Assembly: GCF_965284335.1 (NCBI RefSeq)
Contig: NZ_OZ260076.1
Strand: one strand, 5' to 3'
DNA from: Tabrizicola_A sp965284335
GTDB lineage: Bacteria; Pseudomonadota; Alphaproteobacteria; Rhodobacterales; Rhodobacteraceae
DNA: 64,000 nucleotides
Part shown: positions 52,134 through 61,156 of the stretch, piece by piece
Layout: every line of letters starts with the position of its first letter
How positions within the stretch are numbered: the stretch's first letter is position 1
Made by a program: the position numbers and the translations under genes
Notes under the pieces: generated by a model
Seen by the model: the letters and a program-made list of their open reading frames with translations, nothing else
Told to the model about the DNA's origin: nothing
Databases searched by the model: none

Positions 52134-52603
52134 CCGACGCCCGTTTTGAAGACGGCGATGAGGCCCCGTTGCGCCTGTTGGCGCTTGCGCCAGAGGATCT
52201 GCCGGTGTTGGCCGCCTTGGTGCAGGATGCGGTGTTTCCGATCACGGAAATGACCTATGTGCGCCCGCGCCGTCGCTTTGCGCTCTTGCTCAACCGCTTT
52301 CGCTGGGAGGACCGCGAGGCCGCCGAGCGGGAGCGCCGCCCTTATGAGCGGGTGCAGGCGCTTTTGACGGTGGAAACCGTCACGGCGGTGCGCAGCACGG
52401 GCATTGACCGGGGGCAAAAGGACGTGATCCTGTCGCTTTTGGCTTTGTCCTATGCTGGCCCTGCCGAGGGACCGGGCCGCGTGACGCTGACCCTCGCCGG
52501 GGATGGCGCGATTGAGCTTGAGGTCGAGGCACTAGAGATCAGCCTGCGCGACACCACCCGCCCCTATCGCGCCGTGTCAGGCAAGGCCCCAAGCCACAGC
52601 TAA
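52130..52603 (+). CDS. DUF2948 family protein
   Basis: A 157-residue soluble protein overlapping murA by four bases. LRLLALAPEDLPVLAALVQDA and RRRFALLLNRFRWED are typical of DUF2948, which usually follows murA in Rhodobacterales. No catalytic motif is visible and its function is unknown. Confidence 0.85.
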   Translation: MTDARFEDGDEAPLRLLALAPEDLPVLAALVQDAVFPITEMTYVRPRRRFALLLNRFRWEDREAAERERRPYERVQALLTVETVTAVRSTGIDRGQKDVILSLLALSYAGPAEGPGRVTLTLAGDGAIELEVEALEISLRDTTRPYRAVSGKAPSHS

Positions 52604-52677
52604 GCCTTGGGCGATGCGCCCATCTGTCCAGATGCAAGGCGGCTATGATCTTGCAGATGGGGACAAAGCAGGCATAA

Positions 52678-53220
52678 GTGCCTGATAGATCTGCAACAGG
52701 TGCCCCTTTGCCCATCGCCTATGTCACCCAGCCCGGACGCGGCGCGACCGATGCGCTGATCGCCGATGCGGTCGCGCGGCTGCGTCCGGTTGGCCTGCAT
52801 TTGGCCGGCACGGTGCAAACCGATGTGCCGCGTCCAGACCGGACGCTGTGTGATATGGAATTGGCCGTTTTGCCCGACGGCCCGGTGTTTCGCATCAACC
52901 AAGACCGGGGCGAGGCGGCGCGCGGCTGCCGTCTGGATGGCGGCGCGCTTGAGGAGGCGGTGGTCGAAGTTGCCGCGCGCATGGCAGAGGCCGAGGTGCT
53001 GGTGGTCAACAAATTCGGCAAGCTTGAGGCGCAGGGCCGGGGCTATGTGCCGCTGATCGCCGAGGCCTTGGGGCGCGACATGGCGGTTCTGGTGGGCGTC
53101 AATGCGCTGAACTTGCCCGATCTTTTGGCCTTTTGCGACGGCATGGCCACCGCCCTGCCCCCCGATGCAGGTGCTATTGCAGATTGGGTGCTGGCAGCCG
53201 CAAGCAGCCAACAGCGTTAA
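52678..53220 (+). CDS. DUF2478 family protein
   Basis: A 180-residue protein with GRGATDALIADAVARLRPVG and a cysteine in EAARGCRLD, then VVNKFGKLEAQGRGYVPLIAEAL, all typical of DUF2478. The family is often found near molybdenum uptake or nitrogen-fixation genes and may bind a nucleotide. The GTG at 52678 is used as start. Nothing in the neighbourhood fixes its role. Confidence 0.8.
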   Translation: MPDRSATGAPLPIAYVTQPGRGATDALIADAVARLRPVGLHLAGTVQTDVPRPDRTLCDMELAVLPDGPVFRINQDRGEAARGCRLDGGALEEAVVEVAARMAEAEVLVVNKFGKLEAQGRGYVPLIAEALGRDMAVLVGVNALNLPDLLAFCDGMATALPPDAGAIADWVLAAASSQQR

Positions 53221-53310
53221 CACTATCTTTAGCGAATCGGCCTAAGCCTTGGATGTCCACGGTTGTGGACAGGGTGCTGCTTGCAAAACACGTACCCAAC
53301 CACACCCCAA

Positions 53311-53340
53311 GGCCCCGCAGGTTCCCCAACCGGCGGGGCC
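53311..53340. terminator. GC-rich hairpin between convergent genes
   Basis: GGCCCCGC/GCGGGGCC with an inner GGTT/AACC and a CCCC loop forms a strong stem with one mismatch. It lies between the DUF2478 gene (+) and the FAD-oxidoreductase gene (-), which converge here. No T-run on either side, so termination may be partial. Confidence 0.6.
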
Positions 53341-53345
53341 GAACA

Positions 53346-54758
53346 TTAGGCCAAGACGGCTCCGGGGTTCATAATGCCAAAGGGGTCAAGTGCCGCCTTG
53401 ATCGCCCGCATTACCGCCAGTTTGGCCGGATCGCCATAGCGCTGCAAATCCCCGACCTTAAGCCGCCCAATCCCATGTTCGGCGGACACCGACCCGCCCA
53501 TCTCATGCACCATGTCATGCACCCGCGCGGTAATCTCTTCGCGCAAGGCGGCGTAATCCGCAGCCGCCCGCCCCACAGCGGGGAAAACGTTGAAATGCAG
53601 ATTGCCGTCGCCCAAATGACCAAAGCAATTGATCCGCACATCGGCCATGTGCCGCAGCGCCGCCGTTGCGCGGGGGATGAATCCGGGCAGTTCCGACAGC
53701 GGCAATGAGATGTCATGGCTCGTGACCGCGCCCACCTTGCGGTTGGCCAAAGGGATGCTTTCGCGAATGCGCCACAGTGCCGCCGCTTGGGTGGCCGATT
53801 GGGCGACAACCCCATCGCCCACCAGCCCCTCTGTCATCGCCTCATCCAACAGCCCCGCCATCAAGGCCTCGGCCCGTTCAAACCCGGCAGGCAGGCCCAG
53901 TTCGATCAACACCATCCAATCGGGGATGGGCTGCAAGGGCAAGGCGACCTCGGGCATATGTTCGGCCAGAAACTCTGGCCCCTGCCGGTGGATCACTTCA
54001 AAGGCGGAAATCATCCCCGATGCCCGCGCCTCGGCCCGCGCCAAAAGCTGCAAGGCAGCATCGGGCGAGGACACGGCCAAAAGCGCCGTGGCAGTGCTGG
54101 CAGGGCGCGGAAACAGCCGCAAAGCGGCGGCGGTGATGATGCCCAGCGTCCCCTCAGCCCCGATCAAGAGATGGCGCAGGTCATAGCCTGTGTTGTCCTT
54201 GCGCAGCCGCTTTAACCCGTGCAGCACCGCGCCATCGGGCAAGACCGCCTCGATGCCCAAGACAAGATCGCGCGCATTGCCATAGCGCAGCACATTCACG
54301 CCACCGGCATTGGTGGCCAGAACGCCCCCCACACGCGCTGAGCCATCCGAGGCCAGCGACAGGGGAAAGACCCGGCCTATCCGCTCCGCCTCGGCCTGCG
54401 CGGTGGCCACCACCATGCCTGCCTCAACCACCAGCGTGTTTTCCAAAGGATAAGCGGCGCGCAGCGCGACCATCCGTTCCAGCGATAGGATCAAGGGTGC
54501 GGGACCGTCGGCCATAACCTGCCCCCCCACCAACCCGGTGCCACCGCCCAAGGGCACGATCCCCACACGGGCCGCAGCGCAAGCGCGGACGATCTGCACC
54601 ACCTCTTCGGTCGACCGGGGCCGGGCGACCGCACCGGCCACCCCCTGCCAACGCCCGCGCGGCTCTTCCAGATCGCGCGGCTCTGGCGCGCGCAGCGTGC
54701 CTTCGGGCAGGCGGGCGGCAAGATCGGCAACAAAATCGGGATCGGCGGGGTTCAGCAT
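53346..54758 (-). CDS. FAD-binding 2-hydroxyacid oxidoreductase (GlcD / D-lactate dehydrogenase-like)
   Basis: A 470-residue VAO-type flavoenzyme. The PCMH FAD domain shows PLGGGTGLVGG and ASDGSARVGGVLATNAGG with GNARDLVLG. The C-terminal domain has NCFGHLGDGNLHFNV and SAEHGIGRLK. It oxidises a D-2-hydroxyacid (D-lactate, glycolate or D-2-hydroxyglutarate). No GlcE or GlcF partner is adjacent, so a single-subunit D-lactate or D-2-hydroxyglutarate dehydrogenase is more likely than glycolate oxidase. Confidence 0.88.
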   Translation of the reverse strand: MLNPADPDFVADLAARLPEGTLRAPEPRDLEEPRGRWQGVAGAVARPRSTEEVVQIVRACAAARVGIVPLGGGTGLVGGQVMADGPAPLILSLERMVALRAAYPLENTLVVEAGMVVATAQAEAERIGRVFPLSLASDGSARVGGVLATNAGGVNVLRYGNARDLVLGIEAVLPDGAVLHGLKRLRKDNTGYDLRHLLIGAEGTLGIITAAALRLFPRPASTATALLAVSSPDAALQLLARAEARASGMISAFEVIHRQGPEFLAEHMPEVALPLQPIPDWMVLIELGLPAGFERAEALMAGLLDEAMTEGLVGDGVVAQSATQAAALWRIRESIPLANRKVGAVTSHDISLPLSELPGFIPRATAALRHMADVRINCFGHLGDGNLHFNVFPAVGRAAADYAALREEITARVHDMVHEMGGSVSAEHGIGRLKVGDLQRYGDPAKLAVMRAIKAALDPFGIMNPGAVLA

Positions 54759-54810
54759 CTGGGCACCTCTGCCCCCTTCCTAGCCCGAGGTCCGGGCGGA
54801 ATAAAGCCTG

Positions 54811-55617
54811 TCACGGAATGAGGGCCGGTTCCAAGACAAGAATGGTTGGCCGCCGTGGCAAGCTGTCCAGCGAGATTTCCACCTCGGGGCCGGAGGCAAC
54901 ATCCACCTCAAAGCCCGCCTCCATCCGTTTGACAAAGGCGACCAGCCGATCGGCTGAAAACCAATGCATCGGCAAGACCAGCCGCGCCCGGAACCGGTTG
55001 ACCACCGATGCCATGCTGTCAGCATCCATGGTGAACCCACCATCAACCGGCACCATCACCACATCCAACCGGCCAATCGCGGCATGTTGGGCATCGGACA
55101 AGACCTGATGCAAATGGCCCAAATGACCGATGCAAAGGCCCGCCACCTCGAAGATGAAGATCGAATTGCCATCCTTGCGCCCCCCCTCGCCGAAGGGCCC
55201 GCGCAGATCAGAGGTGACATTGCGCACCCGAAGATCGCCGATCTCTTCGTCAATGCGGGCAGGCTGGCCCAACTCTCCCCAGCCCCGCAAGACAAGCGGA
55301 ATGCGCGGATCGGGCGTGTCGGTGTAATGGGTGTCATGGGCGATGTTCATCGTCACCACATCGGGCACCACATCAGGATTGCCGATATAGCCGGTGTAAT
55401 CGGTCACCGCGGCCTTGCCGCCCGGCGTTTCCAGCGCAAAGGAGGCATGGCCGAGAAAACGGATGCGGACGGTCTCTTCGGCCAAGGGGGCGCCAAAGGC
55501 CGCCGGGATCACCCGCGCCTCGCCCTCTGACATCGCCAGACAGGCGGAATCGCGTCGACCTTCGGCAAAGGCCACGCCGGTAAGGGCCAAAAGCGCAAAT
55601 ATTGCCAACCGCAGCAT
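54811..55617 (-). CDS. Exported metallo-beta-lactamase-fold hydrolase
   Basis: A 268-residue protein with a signal peptide (MLRLAIFALLALTGVAFA). The MBL fold is suggested by RIRFLGHASFALETPGG, AHDTHYTD, CIGHLGHLHQ, VMVPVDGGFTMD and LPMHWFS, resembling the UlaG-like (YycJ/ComA-type) branch. Substrate unknown. The ATG at 55617 follows AGGAGGTGGTC; the longer form at 55632 is less likely. Confidence 0.82.
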   Translation of the reverse strand: MLRLAIFALLALTGVAFAEGRRDSACLAMSEGEARVIPAAFGAPLAEETVRIRFLGHASFALETPGGKAAVTDYTGYIGNPDVVPDVVTMNIAHDTHYTDTPDPRIPLVLRGWGELGQPARIDEEIGDLRVRNVTSDLRGPFGEGGRKDGNSIFIFEVAGLCIGHLGHLHQVLSDAQHAAIGRLDVVMVPVDGGFTMDADSMASVVNRFRARLVLPMHWFSADRLVAFVKRMEAGFEVDVASGPEVEISLDSLPRRPTILVLEPALIP

Positions 55618-55660
55618 GACCACCTCCTGCACAGTTGCGCAGAGCTTACATCAAATTTGC

Positions 55661-55690
55661 CTTCATCTTGGAAGAAATACGCCACGGGCG
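55661..55690 (-). repeat. Dispersed intergenic motif, copy 3
   Basis: On the minus strand GGCGTATTTCTTCCAAGATG followed by AAGG resembles the motif at 177-211 (GTATTT, spacer, CCAAGANGAA). A CG-rich segment precedes it. It lies between the DUF1697 gene and the MBL-fold gene. Confidence 0.45.
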
Positions 55691-56199
55691 CGCGCGAGCC
55701 GTCTGCGGCCCGCGCGAGGGTGTGAAGCCCCAAGTTTCTGCCAAGGCTTAGACCACAGCCTGCAACAACGCAGCGATTGACAGGACCGAGCGCCAAGGTC
55801 GCGCCGCACAAGGCACGGCCAAGGCCCGCTCAAGCCGCTCCACCAACGCAGAGCGGCCCAGACCATCAGGCGCATAAAGATAAAGCGCGCGGTCGGTGAG
55901 TGCGAACCGCTCGTTCTGCGCCAGCGCCTTCAACACCATCAGATCGGGCTTGGCAGGCGCCGCCAGATACCAGACATGCACCAACGTCGGATCGGCCAAA
56001 GCTTCCGCCTTGTAGGGGCATTCTGCCACAATCGCGGCATGAGCCGCCGCATCCAGATAGATCTGCGCCGGGGCAAATCCGAACCGCTGGCGCATGGCAG
56101 TGGCAATCTTGCCCTCCAGATCCGCAACCCCCGGATCATCAAACACTGCATTGCCGCTTTGCAGATGGGTCTCCACGCCGTGCAGCCCCAATTCCTCTA

Positions 56200-57040
56200 G
56201 GCCCTGTGGACAATCAGGATTCCCATTTTGGCTGATTTCTGATTCAAGCTTCCAAAGTGGAGGTTTGAATGAACGATCAGCGGTTCGTGGTGACAGATGC
56301 CTTTTGGAAGCGGCTTGAAGAGCATCTGCCAGGCAAGGCCAGTAATGCGGGGGTCACGGCGAAGGACAACCGTCTGTTTCTGGAAGCGGTCTTCTGGCGT
56401 GTCCGGACGGGGTCGCCTTGGCGTGATCTGCCGTCTGGTTTCGGTAAGTGGAACAGCCAATTTCGACGCTTCCGCAGATGGGCCAAATCGGGTGTTTTCG
56501 AGCGTCTTTTCAATGCGATGAGTGGTGACCCCGACCTTGAATATGCCCTCATCGACGGTACCATCGTTCAGGTTCACCAGAAGGCGAGCGGCGCAAAAGG
56601 GGGACTCAGGCTCAGGCCATCGGCCGCTCTCGCGGCGGTTTGACGACCAAGATCGTGGCCCTCGTCGATGCGCTTGGCAATCTCATGCGCTTCATGCTGC
56701 TGCCGGGTCAGGCCCATGACATGAAGGGTGTAGCACCCTTGATCCGAGGCGTGTCCTTCGGAGCGCTACTGGCAGACAAGGCGTTCGATGCGAATTGGTT
56801 GCTTGAAGAACTCGATGTGCGGGGCGCAACTGCAGTCATTCCGCCAAAAGCCAACCGCAAGCAGCAGCGCGACTATGATGCCAACGCCTACAGATGGCGG
56901 CACCTGATCGAGAACTACTTTGCGAAAATCAAGGAATTCAGGGGCATCGCGACGCGTTACGACAAGACAGACTGCAGCTATGCCGCCAACTGGAACCTTG
57001 CCGCTACCCTCATCGCGTCACGTTGATTGTCCACAGGCCC
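56200..57040 (+). mobile_element. IS5-family (IS427-like) insertion sequence, 841 bp
   Basis: The ends are 17-base inverted repeats differing at one position: GGCCCTGTGGACAATCA at 56200-56216, and at 57024-57040 the complement of GGGCCTGTGGACAATCA. A 2-base TA target duplication flanks it (56198-56199 and 57041-57042). Length, ends and a frameshifted two-ORF transposase fit the IS427 group. It looks complete and recent. Confidence 0.93.
56269..57026 (+). CDS. IS427-type transposase made by -1 frameshifting
   Basis: Two ORFs (56269-56643 and 56640-57026) encode one DDE transposase of about 252 residues. The first has FWKRLEEHLPGK, SPWRDLP and the catalytic aspartate in IDGTIVQVHQKASGAKG. The second holds DALGNLMRFMLLPGQAHD, ADKAFD and YRWRHLIENYFAKIKEFRGIATR in two parts. 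At 56595-56603, AAAAGGGGG is a slippery run; a -1 slip gives KGGTQAQAIGRSRGG and joins the frames. Such programmed shifting is usual in this IS group. Confidence 0.9.
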
Positions 57041-57182
57041 TAGCAATGCGCGGAACTCCGGCATCGGCAGCCGGTTCGCGCCCGCCACATTGACGCCACG
57101 CAGCAATAACACTTTTCTCATGAAGAGGTCCCGTCGGCCGCCCCTGAGCCGATCCGGGCATATCCGCCAAAAGCTCGCGCCC

Positions 57183-57767
57183 TCAGCCTACATCCGTCCG
57201 CCCGCGCCGATCATTTCTAAGGTTTGCGTAAAGCACATGGTTGCGCCAGCGTCCATTGATTTGCAGATAGCTTTGCGCCACGCCTTCATATTTAAAACCG
57301 CATTTCTCCAACACCCCGCGCGAGGGGGTGTTTTCCGGCAGGCAGGCCGCCTCGATCCGGCTGAGGTCCATCACGGCAAAGGCGTGGTGGACCAGCGCCA
57401 AAATCGCCTCGCGCATATAGCCCTGCCGCGCAAAGGGCGCGCCGATCCAATAGCCCAATGTTCCCGCCTGCACCGGGCCGCGGCGGATATTGTCCAGCGT
57501 AATGGCCCCCAAAAGCTGATTGTCAGCGCGCCGCACCAGCATCAGGGGCAGCGCGGTGCCTTGGGTTTCGGCCCGCTGCGCCCAATAGACCCGGTTGGTG
57601 AAGGCGCGGCGCGACAGGTGGTCATGCGCCCAAACCGGCTCCCAGGGCATCAGGTGGTTGGCCGAAGCCTCACGCAGCGCCGCCCAAGCCCGCCAATCGG
57701 CATGGTCAGGCAAGCGCAGCGTCATCCGCTCGGCCTCGATCCGGGGGCGGCGGCGGAATTTCAGCAT
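57183..57767 (-). CDS. GNAT-family N-acetyltransferase (RimJ-like)
   Basis: A 194-residue acetyltransferase. The acetyl-CoA loop region reads GYWIGAPFARQGYMREAI, followed by ENTPSRGVLEKCGFKYEG, typical of RimJ/RimL enzymes that modify protein N-termini or amino groups. The start overlaps the stop of the M16 peptidase gene by one base, so they form an operon with thrC. Substrate not known. Confidence 0.88.
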   Translation of the reverse strand: MLKFRRRPRIEAERMTLRLPDHADWRAWAALREASANHLMPWEPVWAHDHLSRRAFTNRVYWAQRAETQGTALPLMLVRRADNQLLGAITLDNIRRGPVQAGTLGYWIGAPFARQGYMREAILALVHHAFAVMDLSRIEAACLPENTPSRGVLEKCGFKYEGVAQSYLQINGRWRNHVLYANLRNDRRGRTDVG

Positions 57768-59026
57768 CAGGCGGCCAGCCTTTGCCGGATTTCCTCCAGC
57801 GACGGGGCCGCCTCGACGGGGCCGTAAAGCGCCATGGCATTGTCAACGCCGCAAAGCGCCTCGCCATAGCGGCGCACATCGGCGGTGGTCACCGCATCAA
57901 TCTTGGCCACCGATTCCGAAACATCGGGCACCCGGCCATAGATCGCCAAAAGCCGCGCGATGCGTTCGGCGCGTGAGGACGGGCTTTCCAGCCCCATCAA
58001 CATGCCCGCCTTGATCTGGGCGCGTGCCCGGGCGACCTCGGCATCCGACATGTCTTCTGCCGCGCGTTTCATCTCCTCCACTGTGATCAGGCAGAGATCG
58101 CGGATTTCCTCGGCCGAGGTGCCGGCATAAACCGTGATCTGGCCTGCATCCTCATAAGCCCCCGACTGGGCAAAGATCGAATAGCATAAGCCCCGCTCCT
58201 CGCGGATCTTCTGGAACAGGCGCGAGGACATGCCCCCGCCCATCACCATGGAATAGACCTGTGCGGCATGCACATCGGGGTGGCGATAGCCCGGCGCGTC
58301 AAAGGCCACGGCGAAGTGGACCTGCTCAAGGTCTTTCACCTCGCGCCGCTCGGTCCCCTTAAAGGTGGCGGGCTGAAAGGCGGCCTGAGGACGGGCCACC
58401 AGCCCGCCAAAGATCGCCTCGGCCTGCTTGACGATCGCGTCATGGTCCACACCACCCGCCGCCGACAAGATCATCTGCGCCGGGCCGTAATTATCGGCCA
58501 CAAAGCTTTGCAAATCGGCGCGGGCAAAGCCCGAAACATTCTCGGCAGGCCCCAGAATGGTGCGGCCAAAGGACTGGTCGGGATAAGACACCTCTTGCAG
58601 CCAATCAAAGATGATGTCGTCGGGCGTATCCAGCGCCTGCCCGATTTCCTGCAAGATCACATGGCGTTCCACCTCAATCTCTTTGGGGTCGAAGGCGGGG
58701 TTGAGGACAATGTCACCGATCACATCCAGCGCCAGCGCCACGTCATCTTTCAAGATGCGCGCGTAATAGGCCGTCATCTCGCGCGAGGTATAGGCGTTGA
58801 TATAGCCGCCCACATCTTCGATTTCCTCGGCAATCTGCAAGGCAGAGCGACGGCCCGTGCCCTTGAACGCCATATGCTCAAGAAAATGGGCGATGCCGTT
58901 TTGCGCCGCCTTTTCATGCCGCCCCCCTGCCATGACCCAAACGCCAGCGCTGGCCGATTGCAGCCCCGGCATATGTTCGGTGACGATGCGAAACCCGTTT
59001 GGAAGGGTGGTCAGGCGGGTGGTCAA
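57767..59026 (-). CDS. M16-family zinc peptidase (mitochondrial processing peptidase-like)
   Basis: A 419-residue protein with the inverted zinc motif HFLEH near residue 47 and the downstream glutamate in EIEVERHVILQEIGQ. GRTILGPAENV and VMGGGMSSRLFQKIREERGLCYS mark the second half. Alphaproteobacterial homologues are the relatives of mitochondrial processing peptidase. The start overlaps thrC by four bases. Confidence 0.93.
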   Translation of the reverse strand: MTTRLTTLPNGFRIVTEHMPGLQSASAGVWVMAGGRHEKAAQNGIAHFLEHMAFKGTGRRSALQIAEEIEDVGGYINAYTSREMTAYYARILKDDVALALDVIGDIVLNPAFDPKEIEVERHVILQEIGQALDTPDDIIFDWLQEVSYPDQSFGRTILGPAENVSGFARADLQSFVADNYGPAQMILSAAGGVDHDAIVKQAEAIFGGLVARPQAAFQPATFKGTERREVKDLEQVHFAVAFDAPGYRHPDVHAAQVYSMVMGGGMSSRLFQKIREERGLCYSIFAQSGAYEDAGQITVYAGTSAEEIRDLCLITVEEMKRAAEDMSDAEVARARAQIKAGMLMGLESPSSRAERIARLLAIYGRVPDVSESVAKIDAVTTADVRRYGEALCGVDNAMALYGPVEAAPSLEEIRQRLAA

Positions 59027-60408
59027 GCTTTCAGCCTTTCACGGATCAGGGACTGGATGGCGGGAAGATCATTGGCCACCCGCGTCACGCGTTCGGGGCG
59101 CTCAAAAAGATCGGCCATGCGGGCAGGAAGCGCCGGACGAACCCCGGTCGCGGCCTCAACCGCATCGGGGAACTTGGCGGGGTGGGCGGTGGCCAGCGTG
59201 ATCATCGGGGTGGTGCCCAGATGTTCATTCGCCACTTTCACGCCAATCGCCGAATGCGGGCAGAGCAATTCGCCCGTGGCCTTCAGGCTTTCGGTGATCG
59301 TGGCGCTGGTTTCTGCCTCGGAACAGCGGCCCGAAGCGAAGGTGCCCTGCAACATCTGCAACGCGCCTTGGGAAATGGTGAAACCGCCCGTTTTCATCTC
59401 GCCCATCAGCGCGGCGATGGCACGGCCATCGCGGCCATAGGCATCAAAGAGCGCGCGTTCAAAGTTCGACGATACCTGAATGTCCATCGACGGGCTGATC
59501 GAGGGCTTGACCCCATTGGTATGGTGATCGCCCGATTTCAGCGCGCGGTCGAGGATGTCGTTTTGGTTCGTTGCGACCACCAATTGGTCAATCGGCAGGC
59601 CCATCTGCTTGGCGATATAGCCTGCAAAAATATCACCAAAATTGCCGGTCGGCACGGTGAAGCTGACCTTGCGATGCGGCGCGCCCAAGGAGACGGCGCT
59701 GCTAAAGTAATAAACCACCTGCGCCAGCACCCGCGCCCAGTTGATGGAGTTCACGCCTGCGAGCCGCACGCCATCGCGGAAGGCAAAATCGTTGAACATT
59801 GCCTTCACATTGGCCTGACAGTCGTCAAAATCGCCATCCACCGCCAGCGCATGCACATTGGCCTCAACCGGCGTGGTCATCTGGCGGCGCTGCACATCCG
59901 ACACCCGGCCATGGGGATACATGATGAACACATCCACATTGGCTAGGCCCCGGAAGGCCTCCATGGCCGCAGACCCGGTATCGCCCGAGGTCGCCCCGAC
60001 AATGGTGATGCGTTCCCCCGTCTTGGCCAAAGCCGCCTGCATCATCTGACCGATGAGCTGCATGGCGAAATCCTTGAAGGCCAGCGTCGGGCCGTGGAAC
60101 AGCTCCAGAAGGAAATGGTTCGGGCCAAGCTGCACCAAGGGCGCGCGGGCGGCGTGGCCGAACCCGGCATAGGCCGATGCAATCAGGCCCTTGAATTCGT
60201 CTTCGGCAAAAAAGCCGCCGATAAAGGGCTTCATCACCCGATAGGCAATCTCTTCATAGGGCAGACCGGCCAGCGCGGCGATATCGTCCTTGGCCATCAC
60301 CGGCACCGATTCCGGCACATAAAGCCCGCCATCGCGCGCCAGCCCCGTCATCATCGCTTCGCCAAAGGTCAGCACCGGGGCCGTGCCCCTTGTCGAAATA
60401 TAGCGCAT
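59023..60408 (-). CDS. thrC: Threonine synthase
   Basis: A 461-residue PLP enzyme that converts O-phosphohomoserine to threonine. The N-terminus MRYISTRGTAP, the PLP lysine in HGPTLAFKDFAMQ and the phosphate loop GATSGDTGSAAMEAF are present. It lies between surf1 and the M16 peptidase, the order also known from Rhodobacter next to the cytochrome oxidase genes. Confidence 0.96.
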   Translation of the reverse strand: MRYISTRGTAPVLTFGEAMMTGLARDGGLYVPESVPVMAKDDIAALAGLPYEEIAYRVMKPFIGGFFAEDEFKGLIASAYAGFGHAARAPLVQLGPNHFLLELFHGPTLAFKDFAMQLIGQMMQAALAKTGERITIVGATSGDTGSAAMEAFRGLANVDVFIMYPHGRVSDVQRRQMTTPVEANVHALAVDGDFDDCQANVKAMFNDFAFRDGVRLAGVNSINWARVLAQVVYYFSSAVSLGAPHRKVSFTVPTGNFGDIFAGYIAKQMGLPIDQLVVATNQNDILDRALKSGDHHTNGVKPSISPSMDIQVSSNFERALFDAYGRDGRAIAALMGEMKTGGFTISQGALQMLQGTFASGRCSEAETSATITESLKATGELLCPHSAIGVKVANEHLGTTPMITLATAHPAKFPDAVEAATGVRPALPARMADLFERPERVTRVANDLPAIQSLIRERLKA

Positions 60409-60417
60409 GATCGCCCC

Positions 60418-61089
60418 TTAAACCGTCTGTCGCCTGATACGCCACACAAGCGCCGCTGTCATTACCGCCCAAACAAGGGCCAGCAAAAACCATGTGATGG
60501 CATATCCCCAATGATCATTGGGTATAGTCGAAGTATTCACCGGCACCGGCGTGATCCCGTCACCGGTTGGTTCACGCGCGACAATTAATGTCGGTTCTGC
60601 GTTTAGCTTGGCCGCCATGGCCGGAACATCGCGGGCAAACCACAGGCCTGTTTTGGCATCAGGCGGCGGGGTGGAGGAGGTGGCGTCAATCGGCCAATGC
60701 AAATTGCCGACCACACGGCTGGCACCGGCCGTGCGTGGCAAGGCGCGGGCCTCATCCTCGATAAAGCCGCGGTCCACCAGAATGCGCCGACCATCCACCG
60801 TCTCAAAGGTTTCAATCACCAAAACACCGGGGCTTGCCCCTTTGATGCCAAACAAAACGGGAAGGCTTTCACCGGTAAAGCGCCCCTCAACCACCACAGG
60901 GCGAAACTTGTCTGCCACCGGGTCGGGTTCGGCCATCAGAGGCACGGGCGTGTCATGGATCATCGCCTCGATCTCGGCCAGAACCCCGGCCTTCCAATGC
61001 ATCCGCTGCACCTGCCAGATGCCCAAAGACACCAGCACCGCACAGCCCGCGATGCCCAAAAGAAGCGGAAAGAAGATCTGGCGCAGCAT
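60418..61089 (-). CDS. SURF1 family cytochrome oxidase assembly protein
   Basis: A 223-residue protein with two membrane helices (IFFPLLLGIAGCAVLVSLGIW near the N-terminus and WGYAITWFLLALVWAVMTAALVW at the end) and a periplasmic domain between. LGIWQVQRMHWK and VDRGFI are family motifs. SURF1 helps place haem in oxidase subunit I. The ATG at 61089 is used; the longer frame to 61239 runs back into ctaE. Confidence 0.93.
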   Translation of the reverse strand: MLRQIFFPLLLGIAGCAVLVSLGIWQVQRMHWKAGVLAEIEAMIHDTPVPLMAEPDPVADKFRPVVVEGRFTGESLPVLFGIKGASPGVLVIETFETVDGRRILVDRGFIEDEARALPRTAGASRVVGNLHWPIDATSSTPPPDAKTGLWFARDVPAMAAKLNAEPTLIVAREPTGDGITPVPVNTSTIPNDHWGYAITWFLLALVWAVMTAALVWRIRRQTV

Positions 61090-61156
61090 GACAGGCCCTT
61101 TAGATACGCAAGACGCGGGCCAAATGGCCCGCGCCGCGCAACGTTTCAGATTGGGA

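Larger units (their letters stand above)
55748..57121 (-). pseudogene. DUF1697 protein gene, split by an insertion sequence
   Basis: The 5' part (57121-57043) reads MRKVLLLRGVNVAGANRLPM then PEFRALL. The 3' part (56199-55748) continues LEELGLHGVETHLQSGNAVFD to the stop. Removing the element and one TA copy rejoins them in frame as a 176-residue DUF1697 protein of normal length, with no other damage. Function of the family is unknown. The insertion removes the N-terminal RGVNVGG-type motif from the rest, so the gene is inactive. Confidence 0.93.

Noticed and set aside
56640..57026. Second half of the IS transposase as a separate gene
   Set aside because: It lacks its own start context and joins the first ORF by a -1 shift at AAAAGGGGG, usual for IS427-type elements.
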